Source of the DNA: Cytospora piceicola
Lineage: Eukaryota > Ascomycota > Sordariomycetes > Diaporthales > Cytosporaceae
NCBI GenBank assembly: GCA_023375675.1
Contig: JALQBC010000002.1
Location: 1,736,001 to 1,800,000 of the forward strand
Length of the DNA stretch: 64,000 nucleotides
Reading direction: 5' to 3'
The notes beneath the pieces are model-generated. The model did not search any database, had not been told where the DNA came from, and worked only from the letters and a program-made list of their open reading frames with translations. A program made the position numbers and the translations under genes. Shown piece after piece: positions 23,438-35,176 of the stretch (its first letter is position 1; each line of letters starts with the position of its first letter).

Positions 23438-26400
23438 TCACAACAACCCGCCATCCGCCTCAACAAGCCACAGCTTGGCCAAGTCCTTCGTCAGCCCCAA
23501 CCTCAATATCCTCAGCACATCCTCCGCCGACGTGGAAGAGTCCAAGCCGGACCTCCAGTCCCAGCCCCTCTTCAAGCTACCCTTCGGGGCCAGGGGCCCT
23601 GACGTGGAGCTGCCCGGGGGGGCCCCGCCCGCCACGGACCGGTGCAGCTGCGAGGCCAGCATGGAACTCCCCGACATCACCATGCTCCCCTTCTCGGTCG
23701 ACTTCCTCATCAGGTCCGCCGGCGTGGAGCCCTTCAGCAGGGCGGGCGCCGACGCCAGCACCAGCTGGAAGAACTCCTTGCACGTGTCGTAGACCCTGCC
23801 CCCGACGGCCTGGACGTCCTCGATGGCCTTCAGCAGGATGTCGAGCTGCTCGAGGGTGATGAGCGGGGAGGACCCGTGCTCGCGCTGGCTGTGGTTGACA
23901 AAGATGAGCGCCTCGCCGAGCAGGGCGAGGAGGAAGTCCTCGCCCACGATGGCGTCGCGCGACGAGTCGTACAGGCCGCCGCGGATGTTGTCGTCCGAGG
24001 AGGCGATGACCATGGTCAGGGCGGCGGCGGCGGACTTCTGCCGCCTCGCGATGGGCAGGGACTCGTCGTCGCGAATTTCGTAGAACTTCCTGAGGGTGGC
24101 GTATCCCGCCAACATCTTGCCGAGCAGCTCGGCTGCTTCGAGATCCTGCCTGGCGAGCTGCTCGAGGGTTGTGTTGCGCTGCTTCAGAAGTCGGTGGAGG
24201 TAGTCGTCCGTCTCTGCAACCGGCGGGTATGCTGCGGACTGGATGAGGGAGTAGGCGATGAGGAAGTGCATCACGTCCCGCACCTTGCCTGGTCGGTGGG
24301 CGAGGGCGTAGTACCACATTGCCTCGCCGTAACGGAAGCATGTGTCCTTCAGGATGTCGCCAAAGTGCTGTGTCTGTTAGCTGTTTGCTCACAAGATGCA
24401 TCGTCAAGACCGGCTCAACTCACCTCTGCAACTTGCTCGGCGAACTGGGCCATGCCAAGATCGCTGAGCAACCTCCACACCTTGTCAACCATCTCGCTGG
24501 AGTCGACGTCGATCTCGTCAAGAATGTTCTCCACAAGCTCGCCCACCGTCTCCTCTGAGCGCTGAGGTGAGTCCATCCGACCCAGGACGTGGATCGCAAC
24601 CTCCCAGCCGTCCCGAGAGACACCAGAATTGTCCGTGACCGACGAGATCTCCTTGTAGTTTGCTAGCTCTTGTGCGTACTGCATCAGAGTGTTGTCCTTC
24701 GTACCGTCCGCCTCATCAGGGTCCGTAGGGTTGATTCCAAGGACCTCCATGTCTTCCATGTCCAAGTCCTCAAATGCGTAAAGGGCTGAAGGCTGGTGCT
24801 GTGGTAGCCAGCGGCCTAGAGATGCTATCTCTGCCACCGCGGCAGCTACCGGAAGTGACCATGTCCTCAGAAGGGCGACGATTGCCTTGGCGTTGTCCTC
24901 GAATACGCAGGCCATGCCCACCTCGACAGGATTCAGTGAGTTGAAATGGAAGTCAGACGCCACAGCCGTGTGGAATACGCGAGACAGACGCTCCATGTAG
25001 CCTTCAGCACCAATGTTCTGAGATGCCAGTGCAAGGCTTTGAGACGTGGAACGCTGGAAGTCCTTGTTACCCTCAGTCTCATCCCACCAGCCAAACAGGC
25101 CGATCGTCGCCTCACACCAATCCTGGGCAGTGTCGAGGATGACCTCCGGAGCACCGAGAGCGATCTCGAAGATGACGTTGAGGTTCTCATATATCTCCCA
25201 GGGTACTTGGCTCTCTGCTTTCCGAGCGGCTGCGGTCATGGATTGTAGGCTCTCGCTCATATCGACATCCTCCACAACCGTTCTATTCTTCCCCTCTGCA
25301 AAACGCCGAAGCTGCTCCAGCGCTCCTCGCGCCTTGATGCGGAAGATGGTCCATTCGTTATTCCAGATCTCCCAGTTTCCAGACTTTCCAGGACACATTT
25401 CCAGCATGTTGATTGTGTCCTGCGTTGCCCACTGCACATTGTCGAGTGCACGGCCGGTGTACTCTAGCTCGCCTCGGCGGTTAGCCCTGACGGATTCCCA
25501 GCCTGCGTTCTCGAGGAGCTTCTGCGCGTCGTGGACCTGGCCTCGTAGAAGAGCCATGCAAACCGTCGGCCAGAACATACTATGACTGGCGGGACAAGGC
25601 TTGCATCTCAGCACTTCTTGTACCTGGGTAGGGTAGGGGTTGTGGTACTCGGCGAGCCAGCGGAAGAGCGTCTCGGGTAGGGGCTCGGTTACCCTGCCAT
25701 TCTCGCCTGTCCGAGTGTGGTGTACCTGGAGGGCAAGCGTAGCAAGGTATGTGGCCTTCTCAAACGGAGGGGCTTGTGGCGCGGGGCCGATCTCAGCAGC
25801 ATGTTCCTCGGATTCTAATGGGAACGCCTCGACATACTGCTTCCACAGGCCAGTGAGCTGCCCAGTGACTGTAGCCAGCGCCTCGTCCAGTCGCTCCTCG
25901 TCCTCTTCTGGCCCCACGCCGTCTTTGTAGAGTCGTGTGACCAGGTTCTCGGTGTCCAATATCAACTCTGGTGGCTCGTTGATGCTTGCATAGCCAGACT
26001 CGCTGTATACGTCTTTTGCAAGTGTGGCGAACTGAAATGAGTGTCTCCGAGCACCTGGACGCCCCGCCGTGGCACGGAAGATGCCCTCGGCCTCCCTAAA
26101 GACTCGCTCATCTGCCGCGGGCGTATGCAACATCATCAAGTCGGAGATATCGCCTTCGTGATCTCGGTCAGCCTCGTTTTCCATGTCGAGCCACATATCT
26201 CCTTCGCCTTGGCCGTCGTCTCCACCTTCAGAATAATCGTCGAAGTCCTCCAAGAAAGCCTTTGCCGAGCGGTTTCGTGTTTGCCCGGCGGGCTCTTCCT
26301 CGTACTCATCCTCCTCACCCTCATCATCTGTGCCGTTTCCATAGTCCACCTCGAATGAGCCTGTGCCCTTCTTAGCTGGCGTATTCTCTTCGTCGTCATT

Positions 26401-26880
26401 GTCGTCGTCGTCCATGACCTCTTGCCTCAAACGCGACTGTCTTCGCGATGCGTCGGAGGGGACTGGTCGACCCAGAGATGTAGTCGATTTCGGTTTCTGT
26501 TTCGCTGCAAAGATGCTCCTTGGAGGCGCGGGCGCAAAAGGGTTCTTGGGAGCAGAACCAGCAGGTTTGGCAGCGAAACGGTTCTGGACAGGAGGAGTCT
26601 GGTCTTCTAGGCCGCTCGATGCGAAAGGATTCCTGGTATTGCTATGACTCGCACCCTTCATCAACGAGCCGCCCATTAAATTGGCTGAAGGCGTGCCGAC
26701 GGGAGTGCTGCTCGCATGGTCGGATGGAGCTGGGCCGGCAGGTGTAGTTGATGGCGTCTTGTTGCCGAAGTCGAATAAACCCTTGCCCCTGCCATTGCCC
26801 TTGGCAGATCGGCTGGTATCTGGGGTAGAAGGGAAATCGCTCGTGTCGTAGTCGTCGTCGTCGGGGACTTTGAAAGACAT
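23438..26880 (-). CDS. nup85: nucleoporin Nup85-like (Y-complex)
   Basis: Exons 26880-24424 and 24367-23438 with a 56-nt intron give 1128 residues. The N-terminal 240 residues are disordered and charged (DDDDYDTSDFPSTPDTS, long Asp/Glu runs). The rest is alpha-helical solenoid with Nup85-like features: CMALLRGQVHDAQKLLENAG, YGEAMWYYALAHRPGKVRDV, the repeated DILLKAIEDVQ helices, and a C-terminal helix DVLRILRLGLTKDLAKLWLVE. Known for the family: Nup85 with Seh1 forms an arm of the Y-shaped outer-ring complex of the nuclear pore. The disordered N-terminus is a usual fungal extension. The assignment rests on overall helical pattern and length, which is weaker than a catalytic motif. The divergent neighbour at 27447 shares its promoter. 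Confidence 0.75.
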
Positions 26881-27446
26881 GATGATGGTGTGAGAGAGTG
26901 TAGATTTGGATACCTAGGTAGTGGAAGGGTTGGTCTCTTGGTGATCAAGGTCGGCAGGGCTGAGATCAAACTACGTTTGTAGAGGCTGCACGGTTGATCT
27001 CGTCGCGCATTAGGAGATGGATCGAATGTAGGCGAGATAGTTCGTATTTGTATCCCTGTCGCCGCTTGAGCTTCTCGTCTGGTTTGTATGTGTGGATTGC
27101 GCCTCCGAAATGGTAGGCAACAGGAAGCTTTGGGAGACGCGACTTTTCCAAGAGCTGCCACAGCAATTCGCGACGGAGGAACGAGGGCCAGGACCCCTGT
27201 CAAAGCTAAATGCACGGGCCACCTGCACTATACCAGGTGCATAACCTACCTGGTTATTACTCGGGGGTCCGGGTTAACTATTTGAGTTAGCAAGTATCGT
27301 CAAGCTTCATCAAAAAAAAAAGATTGACGACCACCGACCTTCAACTACTCGCGAGCTATCGACCTCTCTCCATCCCTCGACCCACAATACAACAACTTCA
27401 AACCCACTACCACGTCGAGGTCACCCATCTACATTCAGTAATAACC
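26881..27446. promoter_or_regulatory. divergent promoter, Nup85-like / small mitochondrial-type protein
   Basis: A 566-bp spacer between two ATGs. It has an ACCTAGGTAG palindrome at about 26912 and an A10 tract at about 27313. No credible ORF. Confidence 0.5.
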
Positions 27447-27794
27447 ATGGCGTCACTACGGACCCTCAGCTCCACGAGCACCTCCATCATGCGCAGCGCC
27501 CTTGCGCCGCGCTTCAGCCTCAACCACATCCAGACCCGTACCGTGCTCACAATAACTGCTTTCGAGAAGGCCATGCAAGAACTCCGCGGAGACCGCTGGA
27601 AGGAAACTCTCAACATCAAGCAGAAGACTTACGTCGAGTACAAGGAGAATCGCCGTGAGTTCACGGCGAAGAAGATGCAGGCCGAGCTAGGAGACAAGTG
27701 GGAGGCTGCCGCCGCCCAACAGGCTGCTGAGCAATATGCGAGCCCGGTCTTCCAGAACAAACTTCGGGACTTGAAGGCGAAGCTGTCGCAATAG
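27447..27794 (+). CDS. small protein with probable mitochondrial presequence
   Basis: 115 residues in one exon. The ATG at 27447 sits in ACCATGG, an ideal context, which is why I chose it over the longer TTG-led frame. The first 30 residues (SLRTLSSTSTSIMRSALAPR) are rich in Arg, Ser and Leu with no acids, the pattern of a mitochondrial targeting sequence. The mature part is helical and highly charged (FEKAMQELRGDRWKETLNIK, YVEYKENRREFTAKKMQAEL, DKWEAAAAQQAAEQ), suggesting one or two amphipathic helices. I do not recognise a named family. A role in a mitochondrial complex is a guess. It is divergent from the Nup85-like gene and convergent with the amidase. Confidence 0.7.
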   Translation: MASLRTLSSTSTSIMRSALAPRFSLNHIQTRTVLTITAFEKAMQELRGDRWKETLNIKQKTYVEYKENRREFTAKKMQAELGDKWEAAAAQQAAEQYASPVFQNKLRDLKAKLSQ

Positions 27795-27948
27795 GAGTCA
27801 CGTGGGGCAAGGCTACCCAGCTGCTTCGTGTATCAGGACAATGGTCTACTTTCTTACGCGACGAAGACTCTTAGCCAGAGACGGAAATAAATTCTGTACC
27901 ACAGTGGATGTACAACAGTGGAACGGGGAACCATGCTCAGCATGGGCC

Positions 27949-29743
27949 TCACATTCTCTTCCAGTCGAATGCCTTCTCCCATGCAGCAGCCGCCTTTAGC
28001 ACGGTCACGTCTTCAAATCTACGGCCCACGAGCATTATGGCCGTTGGTAGCTTCACTTCCGGGCTGTCCGCAGCCGGTACAAACCCGCAGGGAAGTGACA
28101 GGGCCGGGTGGCCGGTGGCTGTGTGCCGTCAGTACGGCACTCGCAGGATACGTAATTCGACATAACCATAGATCCTGATGGGAGGGGAGCTTACAGTTAA
28201 ATGGGCATGTGTTGTGTGTTATTGTCCGAGTCAGAGCAGCGCCATGCAGAGGGCTGTCCTTCGTGCTGTCGTCTCCCAGATTCGGAGGAGGCGTAGCAAC
28301 TGTCGGCATCACCAAAAAATCAACGTCTTTGAGAACCTTGTCATATTCATCCTTTGGTGTTTGTTATGTTAGCCTTGACCCTGTGGAAATATGTTGGGAA
28401 ACGCAAACTCACTGTGAGGCCCTTAATGAGGTTCCCTATTCTCCCCTGCAGCGCCGGACCGTACTTCTCCTCACAATACAGCCATCTCATGTACAGGTTC
28501 CGAGCCGCGGGGCCCATGGCATCGAATTCCCGCTGGCTGAGCCGCTTCGGTGTGATTAGCGCCCCCCGATCAGTCATGGCCAGTTGTTTCCGGCCGTCCA
28601 AGTCGCCAAAGATGGCCTGTCGTCCTCCAGCAATGGGCAGGCCACACGCCCAGAGCACATCTGCCGTATGATGCGACGCGACAGAAACCTCCTTGACCGT
28701 GGCGCCGAGTTGCGAGAATTTGTCGGCGGCGGCCTTGACAGAGGCAACAACGTTGGGGTCTTGATCCGGAACCTCGAAGCCCTCCTTCAAGATCCCGACC
28801 TTGAACCCGCTCAGTGCTGTGCTCGAATCCTTGGCAACGGTCTCTTGGACGGCATCCACGAACAGGGTCTTCGGGCTGCCCGCTTCAAGTCCAAAACCAG
28901 GCTGGCGGTCATCCCACCCATCCGCGCCGGCAATGGCCTCCAGGAGTGTCGCGCAGTCAGGTACATTCCGCGTCATGGGCCCGGTGTGGTCAATGTTTGC
29001 ATCCAGACTGAGGATGCCGGTGTACGGGACGAGACCCCATGTAGGCTTCAGACCGACTATGCCGCAACAAGTAGCTGGGATCCGGATACTGCCACCCTGG
29101 TCGCCCCCTATAGCCATGTCGACCGATCCAGTCGCCACGAGACGACCGGATCCGGAGGAAGAGCCGCCGGCGCTGTAGTAATCAGCGTAGGGGTTGTGTA
29201 CGCGGCCGGTGCAGGAGGACTCGGACGTCCCTTCGAGACAGCAGTTCTCGCATGCTGACTTGCCCAGGATCACGCCGCCAGCATCCAAAATCCGGGTCAC
29301 GATGGTCGCATCATACTCGGGTGTCCAGTCCACCATGGCTGTTCCGTTTGTGCACCGCACCCCTGCCACGGCGACGTTGTCCTTGATGGCGAATGTCTTG
29401 CCTTCCAGCAGCTTACTCTTGGGCGATGTCGCCTTGATAGTGGCCTAGTGCGGGCTCAGCAATGGTCATGATCTCAGCTGCTGATGAAATGTGAGGAACT
29501 CACCCTCGTCGCCCACCCGCCCCCATCGGTGTCCCTGGGATTCGGAATATGTATGTCTGTTCGGGGATACTTGCTGAGGTCTGGTCTGGGGAACAACACC
29601 TTATCGTCACCCAGACTAGCAACGAGGTCCTCGAATACATTGGTCATAGCACTATAGCCTTCTGCATGGCCATCTTTGAGCTTCAGGCCTGCCTTTGAGG
29701 CGAGGTCTGTGATATCAGCGGCAGTCACATTTGTTGGAGACAT
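27949..29743 (-). CDS. amidase-signature family hydrolase
   Basis: Exons 29743-29504, 29444-28413, 28351-28195 and 28118-27949 (minus strand), all joining in phase, give 532 residues. The Ser-cisSer-Lys triad is visible: FAIKDNVAV (Lys101), SAGGSSSGSG (cis-Ser about 175-176) and GGDQGGSIRIPA (nucleophile Ser199). The run GIVGLKPTWGLVPYTGI and DHTGPMTRNV is also typical of the family. Exon 3 supplies DFLVMPTVATPPP and exon 4 STGHPALSLPCGF. These are the usual C-terminal elements. The enzyme hydrolyses an amide bond. The substrate cannot be told, since fungal relatives include acetamidase-like and indole-acetamide-like enzymes. No signal peptide. A glutamyl-tRNA amidotransferase role is unlikely, as no mitochondrial presequence is seen. 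Confidence 0.9.
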
Positions 29744-31394
29744 GACACAGGATGATTCAGCTGGGCTTCAGCAATTCTGTGGTATGGCTGCAATAATATC
29801 TATGTCTCCGTCAGGTAGCTTTGGTGTTTGGCTCCCTGAACAACGTATGTGCTATCATTTGCCGCTTTGGAGATACAACTGATAAGAGAGGATCAGCCCA
29901 GCAGCCCACCATTGCAATAGCTTTGATGGAGTGTCACCGAATTTGTTATCCCCACCGGCTGCGCGGGGTATCGTCAGCCGGTGATCAACACCTGCTCGGT
30001 CAGTATTTGACCATGTATCGTCGAATTTGACCCAAACCCCCAGGTCTAATGTTTCGGAGCTACGCAGAAACGGGGTCCATCTCCAGGTGCTATCTGTTCC
30101 TCTGTTGTACATATGTGGCCCAAGCCCAGAGACGGCGAGGTGAGCTTGCAAAGGCCCCATGCCTTCGACATTCGTCTGACCACCCAAGCTTCATTACCTA
30201 AGTGCTTTTATCGAATCACACATGTGGTCACACTTTTGGCCTTACGCATACCCCCGGCTGGTCTTTGGGGCGAGAGCCCCCACGGCGATCGCAGTCAGCG
30301 AGCTGGGAGTGCAGAGAAACCGATGGCGAATCTTGTAATCTGGAGACGATGGCTTCGGCTACGCTTCGTATCGGCCCCCTCACACATACCCCTAGCTGTT
30401 GCAGGACCAGTGTAACACAGCCAGGTATTTCTGAGGACTCAAAAGTAGCGCGCAATGAAGGAGGTGGTCATCTAAACCCGGTGTAAGCCGCCCGGTTACT
30501 TAGTAGGTAGGGCCGGCGTCGTTTTCTATTGGCAGGGCTTCAAGCCTGACTACCTAGGTACTGCGTGCTGGCTGGGTGCTGCGGTTTACGACCTTCTGCT
30601 ACAGCAGCCTTCCGGTGTCCGTCCTTCACAGTCCTCAGTCGTATTTCAGCCGCACATCGTTCCAGGAATCTCCAAATATCGAGTGGGTCCCCCGCAGAGC
30701 CGCAGCAGATTCAATAGTGCCTCATGTCAGATGCAGTGTTCCGTGGTCGACGCAGTATTTCGGGAACCGTACCTCGAGCAGGAGCATTACGAGACTCGGT
30801 GGGCTGAGGTCAGCGCCTGGCTGGGAAGACGTCCTGCTGATCATCTTCTTTTCTTGACAATGTCGCGTGGACAAAATTGCGCCCCGCCCCCCTCCAAATC
30901 TTGGCCCGATAGAGGCGCTCTTCAGACGACCATCGAATTGAATATCCAACGATGCAACCCATAGAGCTCACTCTGAGTGCTGATCGCCTAAGGCTTTGGT
31001 TGTCCAATACATGACCAATGTCACTGGGCCCATCGAGTGGCCTGATCCCAATGGGTTGGAGGCCAGTGTTCACAGAATTTACAGGGGGTCAATTTCCATC
31101 TCGTTCCCTAGGTTATCTGGTTTTTGTACCCAACAAGAATGCTCATCATCCGAGACTGCTCCGTATGTCATCAAGACGACATTCATGCTTTCGATATGGC
31201 AATTTTCAAGAGATCGCAGAAGGATCTCTTGATTATAAATTAGAGATGGATTACATAGATACATATTTATGGTGAAGTCGAAAATCCCATCGCCTTTCCA
31301 CACCCTTCATGTACACACTTAAGTATCAAAACATACAGGCTCATATCCGTCGCCACATCACACCTCAAAGTTCTCTCTCGTGAATTTGCCAACG
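29744..31394. other. gene-poor region at the left edge of the accessory island
   Basis: 1.65 kb without a supportable gene. Short open frames on both strands lack family resemblance. An ACCTAGGTAC palindrome lies at about 30551. Base composition becomes more AT-rich toward the right. Confidence 0.5.
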
Positions 31395-31574
31395 TCAAGC
31401 ACAACTAGCAATGTCGTCTGGCGTAAGTTGCCGACTTGCCATGATTGTAAACTTGTCATGTCGTAGCTCGACTTGGTAGTCTTCCCCCGGAAAGAGTTTG
31501 TTGAGGAGCTTCTCCAGCTTCGTTGGGTTGAGGTATCTGGATACATATGTGACTTGCTTGCTCGTAGTCGCCAT
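31395..31574 (-). CDS. small protein A of a two-member local family (59 aa, in-frame TGA then resembling tail)
   Basis: A 59-codon frame from ATG (31574-31572) to TGA (31397-31395). Charged and amphipathic, without signal peptide. From Arg13 it aligns without gaps to protein B at 35.2 kb: R-Y, L20, L24, D32-aromatic, E36, R48, L50 and I55-A56 are shared, with many conservative matches (N/D, K/R, Y/W, T/S, D/E). Directly after the TGA the same frame reads RWQIHEREL before the next stop, matching the C-terminal KMQLHYEEK of protein B. So the TGA falls inside what looks like the homologous region. It is either a decayed copy, a readthrough stop, or a chance extension. Function unknown. Confidence 0.45.
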   Translation of the reverse strand: MATTSKQVTYVSRYLNPTKLEKLLNKLFPGEDYQVELRHDKFTIMASRQLTPDDIASCA

Positions 31575-32637
31575 GCTCGATTGTTGGGATGGATCTGTAG
31601 CAGAATGTCAGCAACAGAATACACAGTTCTCTTGAGTGTACCGTACTTCTACCTCACAGGCTTCAAAGTTTGATTTGGCTTCTGATGGCACTGGCAAGCC
31701 TTTGGCGTTAACTAGTAGTTGTATCTTGAGAAGGCGGATGAGTGTAGACACCTGGATAATTGGGCTGAGGGTAGAGGTCTTGGACCCAGTTGCCTTTATG
31801 TCGCTCCATTGGAGCCTACATATGGGTATCTGATTCGAGGGCGTGCAAACATACCCAGTACGGAACAAGCGGTGGCCAAGCCTGCAAGATGCCAATAGTC
31901 TGATGATGCATGGGCTGCTGCATGACCCAACATGGCTAGAGGGCTTGAAATCTTACCCTGCCCCCACGCTCATTAATCCCTGATGGGAATAGCCATATGT
32001 ACAGGAACATGTATCTCGTTTTTATTTTTTATTTTGTCGATAGCTTCATCGTAGTATATTTGTGTTAGGCGTGTAGGTTGTGTTTTCCCCTGAGATACCG
32101 TTTAGAACTAAAGTCTCGCGGAATTAAAGTGAGAGAAAAAGACAAATGGGGGCTTCCACTCAGCCTGAAATGCCTTCTACAGAAGGCGAGCACTCTTTGT
32201 TATAGCCAGCACACCCTTCAATCTTATGGGAGCAAGGCATAATTACCGAAAGCTGGCTGGGTGTTCCCACTCATACATATGTAGCCAATGCAGTGTGCAA
32301 GCCCGGGGTAAACGATACAGAGCCTTGATATCATGTACACTGGTTGGTTCATTACTGAATTGTGCACGTGGCGTCAAAAGCAGCTCGGGCAAATACGAAT
32401 TTTTCTATTTTATCAACTTCGTCAACATGGCACCTGCAAGGCTTGACCTGATGTCCCTTCACCCACACCCACAGGACCATAAGGGTTCCGTTTCTCGGGG
32501 CTGTAGACGGAACAGGACAGCCAGCCTCAAGATTATTGGTTACAGGTGCGTGGCCCCTGGTACAGCATATAAATACAAGTTTCTCGAGCCTACTGGCAGA
32601 AAGGAAAAGAAACGTTGGGCTCCATTCTATTTACCTC
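31575..32637. other. AT-rich intergenic region upstream of the kinase gene
   Basis: No credible gene. It contains T-rich runs near 32008-32040 and a TATA-like element close to the kinase start. An open frame at 31608-31895 (-) has no recognisable features. Confidence 0.45.
32568..32575 (+). promoter_or_regulatory. TATA-like box before the kinase gene
   Basis: TATAAATA, 63 bases before the proposed ATG at 32638. The spacing fits a fungal TATA with a short leader and is part of why I favour that start. No experimental support. Confidence 0.35.
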
Positions 32638-34737
32638 ATGAAGTTATTCGAATACCTCATAAGCACACGCCCCTATTGTGCAACCTCGGACTCGAGTCTT
32701 GGTCATGTCCCTGCCACCTGGGCCGGGCCACTCGGTTAGTACATTGTTGTGTAATTACGTGCATTACGTGCAGATCTCCCATATTGCGACCTGGGATGAG
32801 TGTAGCTGACAATACTGGACATAGGCATCTGGAGATAGCCAACAATTGCCTCTAAACTTGCTACTCAAGAATTCCCTCCTTAGGTGTGCTTACAATCCAC
32901 TGCTTACTTTCTTGCCAGATGACGAGCTTGACAAAGTCATGACATCTGAGCACGTTAAAGACTACCTGTTGAACAGTGGGCAGGATACCCTTCGCTCGAA
33001 GTGCTCGGAGGTCACGGAGTACATCTGTGGCCTTCCGGGACGGTCCAGCACTCGTGGCACGTCCCGCCGAATCTTTGCATTACTGCTTATCATGGATGAA
33101 CCAGCTAGAATTCTCGACATCATGGAAGGAGCAATCGATGACACCGATCTCCCATTCTATTGTGTCGATTCTAATGTGGGGGACTGCTTTTTGGCCAGGA
33201 AGACCGGCGGCACACTTATTCGCATCCAGAGTCTCTGCTCTTGGCCTTATATTCTGAGGTCCACGTTCTATAAGGACCAATGGCGTGTACAGGCACCGGT
33301 ATTTTTCAAAGCAGGTCGAGCTCTAAACCGCCACCCTGTTCATCGATTTGAAAATGATATCATCTTTCCGTGGACCGGATACGACAAAGAATATGATGGG
33401 AACTCCGAAGTTGCTCGAATCAAGATTCATGAAGCCCATTGCCGGTTCGAGAAACCATGCGTAAGTAAGTGACCAGATATACACTTCAGGCTATCCGGCT
33501 GACCATGTACGTACTGTGACTAGGAGAATCGGACATTCGCATTAAAGTCTCTTAAGCCCCTCGACCCCCGCAAACCTACAGAATCTCAGAAATATGCAGA
33601 ATTCTGTCTTGAAGTCGAAGCACTCTTGAAGGTGAAGCCAAGACGCCACCTTGAGGTCGATCTTTTCACGACCTTCGAGCACGAGAAGAGGTACCATTTG
33701 CTTTCCAGATGGGCGGATGGTGGAAACCTCGATAATCTCTGGAGAACAGAACATCCAGTTCCAGAAATCACCTACGAAAAGGTGTGTTGGTTGGCCCAGC
33801 AATGTCAGGGGCTAGCATTTGGGTTGGAAGGGGTTCACAACACAAAAATGACCGCAGAAGATGTCGAAGCATTTGGATTCCAGCCTGCTTCTCCAACATC
33901 CTCCCAGACTGATGGATCCCCTTCAACTACCGGGGAAGATGACCACGGCAAAGATTATGGAAGACATGGAGACATCAAGCCGCAAAATATTCTCTGGTTT
34001 AAGCAAGACAGCAATCGATATAATCTTGGAATGCTAAAACTCTCGGATTTCGGACTCACGACGTTTCACCACGCACAAACAACGCAAGTTACTCCGCGTA
34101 ACATTCGGGTTACTCCTACTTACTCGGCCCCTGAACGCGAGATCGATGAGAAGCTTTCTCGACCATTCGATATATGGTCCCTAGGATGTATTTTCCTCGA
34201 GTTCATAACCTGGGTTCTGCTTGGAGCCGAAGGCCTAGACGGGTTCAGTCAAAAAAGGACCCTGGATGGAGGCTCTCGAGATCCGAGGATCAGCTTGGAC
34301 AACTTCTACACAGTCATCAAAGAGGGGGACCGAACACACGCCGTGGTCAAACCGTCTGTCTTGAGTGTGAGTAATTCCAAACCCCCGGGTAATTGCATAC
34401 CTAAATGCCATATCAGTGGATCACCCATCTCAAGCAACAACCTGGATGCAGCGAGTTTACGTCCGAGTTCCTCAATTATATTCAAGGGGGAATGTTACTG
34501 CCCGATAGAAGGGACCGTGTTCTCGCTGGAGCTGTCAGTGAGCGGTTGGGGGGTATGTTCAAAAGATGTCAGGATGATCCAAGCTATGCGCTGTATCCTG
34601 GGGCGACGGAAGTTGGCGATATCGAGCGAAACACTAGACGCAAGCGTGCCTTGGATGATTCCAGCCATGATGGTGGCAGTGGCCTCCATAGGGGTACCCA
34701 GGTGCTTGCAAAACGCACTCGCCAGAGCCGGAGATGA
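32638..34737 (+). CDS. fungal-type serine/threonine protein kinase
   Basis: Proposed exons 32638-32734, 32919-33460, 33524-34366 and 34417-34737 give 600 residues. Exons 2-4 are well supported; the first exon is inferred from phase and the TATA box (the alternative start is ATG 32939). The N-terminal part (DDELDKVMTSEHVKDYL, RRIFALLLIMDEPARILDIM, IDDTDLPF) is the helical region that precedes the kinase domain in many fungal kinases of NLR/HET neighbourhoods. The kinase core shows FALKSLKP (ATP Lys), RHGDIKPQNILW (catalytic loop, HGD rather than HRD), SDFGLTT (DFG), PTYSAPE (APE) and FDIWSLGCIFLEF. The C-terminal tail is basic. All catalytic residues appear intact. Known of such kinases: poorly characterised, abundant in filamentous fungi; substrate unknown. 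Confidence 0.8.
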
Positions 34738-35176
34738 CCAGACAGTTGTGTTCTGATAATCTGCGAATTATACGGATGCGGGACACAATAAGTGATCTCG
34801 ACACCGAGGCCACGGGCCTCTTGCGAAAAAATCGGGTTCTCGGAAGCAATGTCTTTTGAACTGTTCTGAGGCTTTCGACTCGAACGCAATACATCAATGC
34901 ACCACCACTCACATACCTGAATAAGGGTATCATATTGGGCTCTCCCCTCTCCTTTCTGCATACCAAGCCACTGAAAATCACGCCGTGCTGCCTATTATGA
35001 TCAGATATCTCGCCCGTAGCATTGTTCTATCTGAGAAACCAGCCTTTCATCGTCGTTCAGGGTCTCTTAGAATGCATCATATCCATATACACAACTCTGA
35101 CAGATAGGTTTGGGTGGTTCGATTATTGATGCGCAGTCATCATTGCGCAAAACAACCATGGAAGCATTGCACCTCG
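34738..35176. other. convergent intergenic region
   Basis: Lies between the kinase stop and the stop of small protein B. Nothing recognisable. Confidence 0.45.
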
